From: Proteromonas lacertae
Taxonomy: Eukaryota; Sar; Bigyra; Opalinata; Proteromonadidae
DNA length: 49,909 nucleotides
NCBI GenBank assembly: GCA_002245135.1
Contig: NGBS01000923.1
Span: forward strand, 1 to 49,909
Direction: 5' to 3'
Shown here: positions 1-8,600 of the stretch, piece after piece
How positions within the stretch are numbered: the stretch's first letter is position 1
How the letters are laid out: each line of letters opens with the position of its first letter
The notes under the pieces: generated by a model
The model's database searches: none
What the model saw: the letters and a program-made list of their open reading frames with translations, nothing else
What the model was told of the DNA's origin: nothing
Translations under genes and position numbers: made by a program

Positions 1-2
1 GG

Positions 3-449
3 AGACATATTGATGATCTGTTTAAAGGAAGTACTGCATGGGACTGGTTGAAATGGGGTGTTAAGTTTTGTATGTGTACTATAGTATTAGGTGGTATTGA
101 TATAGCATTTAAATTTGTATTTCCAAATGCTTTAGGTGATTGTTTAGCAGGTATATTTAATCATGCTGTTAGAACAACTGATTATTGTTCAAAATTTTTT
201 GGTATATCCAGACAAAGTGTATTTAGTGCTTCATTAGTAGGATCATGGTTACCTAGCACATTTGAATTCATTAAAGCAGGATGGAGTAGCGGTGTGACTG
301 GTTTATTCAATTTTGCTATGACAAAGTTACAAGACTTTTGGAATTATACAAAGAACTTATTTAGCAATGTCTTTGAATCGCTCAAGAACTTCTGGAACTC
401 TGGGGCACGGCCGGAGCTTCATGTCCTACATATGATATACCTAGAATAG
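3..449 (+). CDS. Hydrophobic Polinton protein, 5' end outside window
   Basis: The frame is open from the window edge, so the start lies upstream. It contains several hydrophobic stretches (around residues 15-45 and 60-90 of the visible part) and aromatic-rich amphipathic segments (FWNYTKNLFSNVF). A SWLP..F.F motif also occurs in the membrane-like middle of the next ORF, so the two may be related or have been parts of one membrane or virion protein. No known domain was recognised. The last few residues look unlike the rest. Confidence 0.5.
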   Translation, partial: RHIDDLFKGSTAWDWLKWGVKFCMCTIVLGGIDIAFKFVFPNALGDCLAGIFNHAVRTTDYCSKFFGISRQSVFSASLVGSWLPSTFEFIKAGWSSGVTGLFNFAMTKLQDFWNYTKNLFSNVFESLKNFWNSGARPELHVLHMIYLE

Positions 450-563
450 CTCCCCACCTCCAAGTACTTCAGATGCTACAGGTACATCAAGCGGCAGGAA
501 AGAAGCATGTAAGCTTTGATCTTAAATATGGGGGAGCTCTGAAGCTAATGCTGTTTATAACGC

Positions 564-626
564 AAATATGGATGGAACAAATCCACCCACGGCGATTGCC
601 GTGGGTGGATACGTCCATCCATATTT
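564..626. repeat. Long hairpin at the start of the protease ORF
   Basis: Inverted arms at 564-593 and 598-626 pair over nearly their whole length around a 4-nt loop (gatt). The inner 13 bp (581-593 with 598-610) are perfect and GC-rich; the outer part has a small internal mismatch. The proposed ATG of the following ORF (568) lies inside the left arm. Confidence 0.8.
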
Positions 627-3438
627 TCTTCAAGAGTCTTCTCAACAGCCACCTATAGATATAGGTTATACATGGAGACATTTAGGTAGAGGTTTAGATT
701 CTATAATGGGTAAAGGTAAATTGGACAAGTATAGAAGACACAAACATAAACACAGGTTATTAAAGAAGCTCCCACGGAGGCATCTCTCTCATTATAAAAG
801 ATTATTAAAAAAGGGAGGTAGTATTAGTAATAATAATAATCAACCAGGTGGTGGAGCAACAAGAATTCCAGTAGGTACATTACATCCACCAAGACCAACA
901 CCTATTCCAGCAACTTTTGAATATCTTAAACCAACATATAAAGTAGGTTATGATGTACATCAGAATTTAGTATTTCCAAATCCACGTTTACAAGTATGGG
1001 ATGAATTAACAGGTAACTATATAAATAAAGATTTACTACAGCCATCTCAAATCCCTGACTATATCAGAGCAAAATTACCAACAGGACCTGTTGGACCAGA
1101 TTATGATTGGAAATTGGATGAAATTTTACCTCAATTAAATGATCAAGGTAGGAGAGAATTGGGTGAAATAATAGGAAACAATTATGCAAGTCAACAGCCT
1201 TTAATTAATCCAAGATATGTTTATGGTGATTTAGCAACTAGAGATGTTAATAGTAATAGAGGATATTTTGGAAGACAAGCTGAAGATCTTATGGTGATGG
1301 GAAGACCAGCTGTTGATATAGATGCTTCAAATCCTCGTGCAAGTTTTAAATATTTGGGTAAAGATTCATTTATAGATAGTGCAAAAGATTTTAAGGCATA
1401 TGATAATGGTATATTAAGAGTAACAGATCCATTAGCTGAATTCAATCCAGAATTAGCAAAGTTAAGCACAGATGATATAGAAAAGATAATTAAACCAGGT
1501 TTAATGGAAAGATATCACACATGGGATCCCTTAAATGTTTATGACTATGATGATGCATATATAGATAAGATGAAGCTTCAAATGAATTTGTTGGTAAATG
1601 ATCGTAATGATGCATTAATTAAAATGAATCAAGCAATACAGAGAGGTGATGAACAAAGTGCTAAATATTATCAACAATATTTTAGTCAATTAAACAGTAG
1701 AATAAAAGAAGATAAAGATATCATTAGAAGAGCAAGATTGTATGAAATGGGTAAAAGGAATTCAGATGTTGCAAAAAGAATGGAGACAGCACAAATTCCT
1801 GAAGATATGTTACCAAAAGATCCAAACACTATAGTCGATGAAAGCGAAGTAAGAACAAACAACATGATTGATTCACAAAATACTAAAGAATGGACTAATG
1901 ATGAATTCAATAAAACAGTTTTAGGTCATCCTGTACCTAAAGAATGGCAAAATGGTGACTTGAATAAAAGACTTCAGATAAGTATGAAATTGTTCAAACA
2001 GGCATGCAGTCAATGGAAACAATTTGAAGGAAGTCAACTACAGGAAGCACTTAATAAGATGACTGAAGGTGATTTTTATGGTTTCGCGAGTAACTTATTA
2101 TCCTGCGTGAAGAATATTTTTAGAATTTTCCCTATCTTATTTTATACATTCACTGGATATTTGCATGGTGGTGTCACTGCAGACATGAAAGAAGTTGATG
2201 TTGCAATGAAGTACTGTAATACAATTATCATTACATGTATAGCATATTACTTGTGGAGAAAGAATAAGTTAGGAAATTATGGGTTCATTACAGTGTTATG
2301 GTACTACATGTATGACTACTATGATATAATAAGAAAATTAAGTGGCAATCGTATACCAGATATTTATACTTTAATGGATAACAATTATGACAAAGTAAGT
2401 AAGTTGTTACCTGAATCACTTCAAAATTCATGGTTACCTTTACAATTTTTATTCAATGCATTTACATCATTCTTCACGAACTCTCATCCTTATGTTAAAG
2501 TATTAGCAAATGCAGCACCACTATTCTTTAAATTTGCAAACTTTGATAAAATAAATACTAAAAATGGAATTACAGGACTCTTGGGTGCATTACCAAAATC
2601 AGCTACAGATGTCAAAGGATGGATAACTTCTATAGGTACATATGGTACAATACTTAGTGCATTTGGTGCAGTAGCAGGTTTAATGGCTCCTTCAGGATTG
2701 TCACAATTCTTAGATAATGGTATCATACCAAAGAATGATGTAGTCAACAACACCTACAATGAGTCAAATTTTCATCCTAAAGGAATCAATTTACCTAATG
2801 GATTAACAAATTTTCAAGCTGGAACTATGAATGCAATACAATTAAGTGAGATTATGAGACTCATGAACCAGTACGGTTATGGTGGAAGAGGTAAAAAAGT
2901 ACATTCGCGAAGGATACTTTTGACTAACATCAATGGTAAAGGAGCATTATCGAACTTCGACATTGAAGAAATTATTCAAAAAGAATTCAATGATTTTGAT
3001 AAGAAGTTCAAAGGTTGTTTTTGTTGGGATGAATTGATATTACCAATACCTAACAAAATGGATCAGTGGGGAATCATTATCAATACACTCACTACTAAAG
3101 CAAAACCAGATAGTGTAGGTCATTGGGTTGCTTTAGTAGTAGACAATGATAAGAAGATGTTCATGTACTATGATTCTTTCGGTGAGGATCCTCAGAAACT
3201 AGAATATTTCAAAGAATGTTTAAAGAAGTTCAAGAAATTTCATGAAAAACCATATCAGTTAAAAATCAATGCAGTTCAAAACCAGAATAGTAATACAAGT
3301 AATTGTGGTTTTTTCGCAATCAATTTTTTGAACGATATATTAAATAGAAAAAGAACATTCAAGCAGGCTACAGATTTTAATACAGTGGTAGGTGAGAAAA
3401 GAGTAGCAATGATGAAAAAAGAGTTTGGAATAGTATAA
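568..3438 (+). CDS. Polinton large ORF with C-terminal adenain/Ulp1-like cysteine protease
   Basis: The 956-residue frame has three zones. Residues ~45-85 are strongly basic (KGKLDKYRRHKHKHRLLKK), like a nucleic-acid-binding virion protein. Residues ~500-740 contain several hydrophobic segments. Residues ~780-956 form a C48/adenain-type protease: HWVALVV (His, ~852), YYDSFGED (Asp), a Q-containing segment (AVQNQNSN) and NCGFFAINFL (Cys, ~912). In this family such proteases mature capsid proteins. Polinton proteases are usually encoded as short separate proteins, so the long N-terminal extension is notable; it may be a polyprotein or a virion protein carrying its protease. The start at 568 lies in a hairpin and a later ATG is possible. 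Confidence 0.8.
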   Translation: MDGTNPPTAIAVGGYVHPYFLQESSQQPPIDIGYTWRHLGRGLDSIMGKGKLDKYRRHKHKHRLLKKLPRRHLSHYKRLLKKGGSISNNNNQPGGGATRIPVGTLHPPRPTPIPATFEYLKPTYKVGYDVHQNLVFPNPRLQVWDELTGNYINKDLLQPSQIPDYIRAKLPTGPVGPDYDWKLDEILPQLNDQGRRELGEIIGNNYASQQPLINPRYVYGDLATRDVNSNRGYFGRQAEDLMVMGRPAVDIDASNPRASFKYLGKDSFIDSAKDFKAYDNGILRVTDPLAEFNPELAKLSTDDIEKIIKPGLMERYHTWDPLNVYDYDDAYIDKMKLQMNLLVNDRNDALIKMNQAIQRGDEQSAKYYQQYFSQLNSRIKEDKDIIRRARLYEMGKRNSDVAKRMETAQIPEDMLPKDPNTIVDESEVRTNNMIDSQNTKEWTNDEFNKTVLGHPVPKEWQNGDLNKRLQISMKLFKQACSQWKQFEGSQLQEALNKMTEGDFYGFASNLLSCVKNIFRIFPILFYTFTGYLHGGVTADMKEVDVAMKYCNTIIITCIAYYLWRKNKLGNYGFITVLWYYMYDYYDIIRKLSGNRIPDIYTLMDNNYDKVSKLLPESLQNSWLPLQFLFNAFTSFFTNSHPYVKVLANAAPLFFKFANFDKINTKNGITGLLGALPKSATDVKGWITSIGTYGTILSAFGAVAGLMAPSGLSQFLDNGIIPKNDVVNNTYNESNFHPKGINLPNGLTNFQAGTMNAIQLSEIMRLMNQYGYGGRGKKVHSRRILLTNINGKGALSNFDIEEIIQKEFNDFDKKFKGCFCWDELILPIPNKMDQWGIIINTLTTKAKPDSVGHWVALVVDNDKKMFMYYDSFGEDPQKLEYFKECLKKFKKFHEKPYQLKINAVQNQNSNTSNCGFFAINFLNDILNRKRTFKQATDFNTVVGEKRVAMMKKEFGIV

Positions 3439-3459
3439 AAATTAATTAATTATTATTAT

Positions 3460-3846
3460 CTAATCTTTATGGGGTTTTAAAATATTATTTAGTATAGGCA
3501 TTACCTCTTCTATTGCTTTTTCTAACTCTTCTTTAAGACACTGTGTAGCTAATCTCTTACTCTCTAAACGATTCATCAATTCAAGCACTTGTTCATCCAA
3601 ACCTAAATTGTATGCTTCATTGAGCTTCTTACAAGTTACTATTATATTCCCTGCTTTCTTTAATGCGTTTTGGTACTCCAAACTACCATCATCTTTGTGA
3701 TTGATATATGTGCTGCATAATTCGAACCACATGTCAAATGCTGCTTCTGCATTTTCTTTTAACATCATTTCCATTGTTATTTGATACCTATATAAACGAA
3801 AAATAAAAGAAATACCGAATTTAGTTCGTTTCGCGATCTTTGGCAT
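3460..3846 (-). CDS. Small helical Polinton protein, unknown
   Basis: The product is 128 residues with an ATG at 3846, predicted mostly helical, with a basic N-terminus (MPKIAKRTKFG) and an acidic coiled-coil-like C-terminal half (LKEELEKAIEEVMPILNNIL). It is convergent with the protease ORF (22-nt gap) and divergent from the next small gene (32-nt gap), the tight packing expected inside a Polinton. I do not recognise the family. Confidence 0.5.
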   Translation of the reverse strand: MPKIAKRTKFGISFIFRLYRYQITMEMMLKENAEAAFDMWFELCSTYINHKDDGSLEYQNALKKAGNIIVTCKKLNEAYNLGLDEQVLELMNRLESKRLATQCLKEELEKAIEEVMPILNNILKPHKD

Positions 3847-3878
3847 TTTCGTTACATTTCATTTTTTTTTAAGAATTC

Positions 3879-4316
3879 ATGAAGTATTGTTTTAGTCATG
3901 GTGACCAAACTATTTTTGGATTCGAGAAGTATAGTGACGAGTGTAGATGGAAGATATATATTCCAAAAGAAGCTAAAGATATAATATGGTTCTCATCATC
4001 AAATATCAAAGCACCTTTGGTAATAAATTATGGCCAGGCTGTAGAAGATAGATATTGTGCTGGCTGCCCTACAATTTCACCTATTCCCAACCATGGATTT
4101 TACGAGATCTTCATTCCATCAAGATACAAACCAATTATTGTATCTACAATTGATAAGGAGTTTTTATTACACAATGTGTTGTATCTTGCAAGAGGTCAAA
4201 CAAAAACAGAGAAGAATCAAAAAGTAATTAATGCAAAGACAATTGTTGCTCCACCCAGAAAACAAGTTAATAGCTATGATGTTGCTTGGTTGTTAGAACA
4301 GCTTAAAATTAATTAA
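3879..4316 (+). CDS. Small Polinton protein, unknown
   Basis: The product is 145 residues, ATG at 3879, and ends five nucleotides from the convergent integrase region. It is predicted to be mixed alpha/beta, with CAGCPTISPIPNHGFYEIF and a basic stretch near the C-terminus (RGQTKTEKNQK). There is no signal peptide or membrane segment. The family is not recognised; it may be a small structural or accessory virion protein. Its position between protease and integrase makes element origin likely. Confidence 0.5.
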   Translation: MKYCFSHGDQTIFGFEKYSDECRWKIYIPKEAKDIIWFSSSNIKAPLVINYGQAVEDRYCAGCPTISPIPNHGFYEIFIPSRYKPIIVSTIDKEFLLHNVLYLARGQTKTEKNQKVINAKTIVAPPRKQVNSYDVAWLLEQLKIN

Positions 4317-4320
4317 TTAA

Positions 4321-5614
4321 TTACACAATTGTATTATCACCTTTTCTGATTCGAGGTCTTTCCAAAATATGTCTGAAATTTGTTTCAGGATCCCTTCTAG
4401 CTACTAATTGAAGTTCATAGTGCTTAAACCTATATCGAGACACATCTTCATCCCAATTTCCATTTGTATCTCCTAACATATAAGAGTATCTGTTCTTCTT
4501 TATAATACGATATATCTTATCTGACCAATAAGTGTTTTTATCCATAGGTCTTCTTCTCTCTTTAAATCGAACTAAATCTCCTACTTGAAAATGAACTTTT
4601 AATTTTTGTTCATTATTAAAATTGTATTTGATTGATTCCATTAACATTCTGTTTTGTAGTTTAGGACTATTGTATACTTCATTAGGTGTAAAATCTCTCA
4701 AACTTGATAATGGTTTGTTGTTATAGTCATTCACAGCTTGCTGTACAATATCATTGAAACGTGCTAACCACTTTTGATCGATGATTTCTCTTCTATCCCG
4801 TCGATCAATATTAGCTTGAAACTCTGGTGCTTCTATTCCTAAGTCTATCAAGTGTTTATATAATAGTTTCTTTATTACACTTACAGATTTATCTAATATA
4901 GCTTCTATTCTATGTTCATTAGGTGCTTTTTGATAGAATGTTATTCCTTCCTTATCACAGAACTCTTTAACTACACTAAAACCACTTTCTAAATCAGCTA
5001 AAATACTTACAACACGTCTTTTTGATACTATTTCAGAACCATCTTCATTTGTTTTAAAATACCATGCATTAAAAGCTCTCATTATATCTAGCAGCTTTAT
5101 TGCTTGACATTGGTATCACCCATACTTTTCTAGAGTTTATTTCTATTATATATAAATGATATAATTGAGGTAAGAAAAAGACAATATCTAATTGAAAATA
5201 GCCTGGTTTCTTAACAGTTGCAAAAGGTAAATCTTTATTGTATTTGAAATCAACTACTTGACGACCTGGTTTACGTCTAAGATACTCTCTAACAACATCA
5301 TAAGGAGGTGGAACTTCATTCTTTCCAATAGCTTCTTGAGTTAATTTAATAAACTGTTTTTCACTTAAATAATAATACTGTTCATAAAGTCTATCTAAAT
5401 ATTCTCTATACTGCTCGATTTGTCTTGACATTTCATCATCATCATACGGATCCGCTCTTGTAAAATTCTGTAATGGCGGTGGTGCATTGTTAAAATTGCT
5501 CGTAAGGTTTGATTGGTTTGTTTGATCAACAAACTTATATCCTGGTGGTAGTTCTTGAGTTGCATTTGTATTTGACTTAGTGTAAGGCTGATTATAATAA
5601 GAATTAGTAAGCAT
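4321..5614 (-). pseudogene. INT: Polinton retroviral-type integrase (rve), looks broken
   Basis: Conceptual translation of this minus-strand stretch gives an rve-type integrase: the catalytic-core start (GYFQLDIVFFLP followed by YLYIIEINSRKVWVIP), the later core with a NEH...K helix, then a C-terminal SH3/chromo-like part (FQVGDLVRFKERRRPM...SDKIYRI). In Polintons this enzyme inserts the element and gives short target duplications. The coding is not in one continuous frame, so this copy is probably inactive, with about one break. It lies directly downstream of the polymerase gene on the same strand. Confidence 0.85.
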
Positions 5615-5673
5615 AAGAAGAAAAACACAAAAGTAAAAGCATACACAAATATATTGAATATATCCATTTTATT

Positions 5674-8600
5674 CTAATTAATGCTATTTTCATCAATATT
5701 AATAACATTATTATTATTATTATTATTATTATTATCGACAATATCTGTAAACATTGGTGGTGGTGGGCGACTTATAGTATAAGGAATTGAAGTTAAAACA
5801 TTCAAGTAAAATCTCTTTATATCAAAGATTGTAAAAGCTAACTTTGGTTGTTTAACTGTGTATACTACTTGTTTTGCACTTCTGAAACTATATTGATTAA
5901 CATAAACTTTACTTAGTTCTTTACTTTCTAAGATATTCTTGTAGTAATCATAGTCACAAGTCTTTATTCTGAAACCTTTAGTTACGCCTTTTGCTCTGCT
6001 ATCAGACACCTTTAAATGCGTAAATCCATCCACTCTTTGCTTCTCATAAGCATACATCTTTGCTTTCAATCCACAGAATTTTGTTATTGTATATAATTGA
6101 TCACTTTTGTTCTCTTCCATTTTAAGTAAATTCAGTTCACCTGTTCTTTGATAGTTCTGATAACGAATACCTCTCTCTTTAAGATAATCACAATTAATAT
6201 TACCAGTATCCATGCAACCTTGTAGACTTAAATCATTAGCAATATCTTTGTATATATCATCTGTCCATACCATAAAGATAAAAGAGTCTGTATCTGTCAT
6301 TAATAAACGCAATCCTTGTTTATACTTTTGATATAATTGTCCATACCAAAACTTTGCCATAAGATACTTTGATTGGCAAAGAATGGACATTCCAATATAG
6401 CTTGGCTTATCTATTGCACACTTGTATTTTTTAAACTTACACACTCTCAAGTCACAACCATCAATTGAAACAAAACCAGTAAAGTATGGATTGCTAACAC
6501 ATTTGAGGAATTGGTCCTCATTATTAACTAGTCTACTTCTACATCTATTCTCAGTATTCTCACATGTCTTACCATATGCACTATTCAGGATTAGTTTAAA
6601 CGTATCAGCTTCTGCATCTCGATGGAACTTCTTTGCATCTTTTCTTAATAGATGGCATTGCATAACAAATTCATACGCATAATCTGTTTCACAAAAACTA
6701 ATTACTCTCCATACTTTGGTTACTTTATATCCTAACTTCACAGCATAGTTTAGATATTGATAATGAACAACATAATGATACTTGTTGGATAAATCACATA
6801 TTATTCTTGCTGTATTATTCTTCAATACTTCTTTGCCAGACTTTTTGTTGACAGCTACTAATCCTAATTCTCTGGCCCATTGCTTCTGTGTTGGTGACAA
6901 ATCTTCATATAATATTATCTTTCTTTCAGGAAATAAAGGATACTCTGAAAACTTGCCATTTGTATTATCTGGAGGTTCTATATCAACTTCTAATATATAA
7001 CCTCTGCTCTCTGGATCCTTCCACAGCTTCTGATCTTCTACCATAAATGATCTTTTTAAATCCTCATAAGGCTTTAATTTTGTTATAACATTATCATAAA
7101 TTAATTGAGGATTTGGTTCCCATTGAAAGTCTTTATAGGGTAATTTCATTGATGCCATTGTAGAAGGATATAGAGAATTATAATCTACATACATAATATA
7201 TGTTTCTTGTTTTGGTGGATGAGAAGTATGATCTGAAAAGTATGGAGGATCCATGTAATGATTTTTAGCTTCTGCTTTTCTCGTAGATCCAATCATTGAA
7301 ATTCCACCAATAAGACCTTTTCTCATAAAGTCATACTTGTCTTGATCTGATATTAGTTCTATATCCACTTTGGATTTTTTAAGGAATATACTCCAGGCTA
7401 AACCAGGACATGATACATGCCAGCATGGATCTAATGTAAACGTTCTAAATACAACATTCCTAAAGTGATCGAATACACTAGATAATGTAAGAACATCAAT
7501 TGCTAAATAGAACATATTGTAATCCATCAAGTTTTTACATTTCAATAGAGTCCAGAGAGCTTGAGATGATTCATAATCATAATCAGATATACCTTCATTC
7601 TGTTTTAATTGAGACTTAAAATCTTCTTTTCTAGGTAATTTATCAGTAAGGTATAACTTTTGAATACTATCTACGTATTCGTAGGGAAAATGACCTTTCT
7701 GTAAACCCCACTTAGCTATAAAATCATCTACTGTCCAGTTTCTCTCTTTTAAACAATCATTTATCTCTTTTGTTTGTGTTACATATTGATAAACTGGTTT
7801 AAAGAGTACTTTATGATTAGCATGTGCATCAGCTTCGACTTTCAATGACTTTACTAATGAATCTAATGATGCTGGCATAAATTGACAACTATCTATAAAG
7901 TGTAACTTCATGAACTTGATAAGTAAAAACTTATTATCAGTTTTTAACAATACAGATAGTTTTGAATGATATTTCTTCTTTCTTGGTGTTGGTTGTTGTT
8001 GTTGTTGTTGTTCAGTTGTTGTTGTTGAATTAGGTTGTGAAACAATAATATTTCCCATCTCTTCTTCTAATCCAATATCTTCTGCTGTTCTTGGTGATAT
8101 GTAATGATCTCTACTATGTAACATGTAATACAACTCATTAAATGCTTCTTCATTTGCTGGATCATTCTCATCAACTATTTCAATTGCATTTGGTGGTATT
8201 TCTGGTAATGGCAAATCAGAATCAGTATCTTCTTCTGTTTCTGCATCTTCTTCATCATTATCAACTGTTTTTGCTTCTTGTTCTTGTTTCTTTTCTTCTT
8301 CAATACCTCTATTGTATTCAGCTAATCTATCAGCAATTGGTTCAGGTTCAGGTTCAGGTTCAGGTATTGGTAATTGTATAATTTCATTATCTTCATCATC
8401 ATCATCATCATCATCATTTGGAATAGGAATATTATTATCATTGTACCATTTTGCTTCCATTTCTTTATCCAACTTTGATAATCCACGTATTATAAAGTTA
8501 TTGTCATAGTTTTTACTGTTGTGTGCCAAACATGGTATAGGCATATGTTGTAAACTACAATGCCAATTACAGTTTGAACATAAGGTTGCAATATACTTGC

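Noticed and set aside
5395-5667. A hydrophobic 90-residue frame overlapping the integrase region on the same strand
   Set aside because: It overlaps recognisable integrase-side coding in another frame and its composition is what a shifted low-complexity AT-rich frame gives; nothing independent supports it.
8330-8440. Tandem short repeats as a minisatellite or CRISPR-like array
   Set aside because: They encode the acidic Asp/Glu-Pro low-complexity insert of the polymerase; repeats are codon-scale and not spaced by unique spacers.
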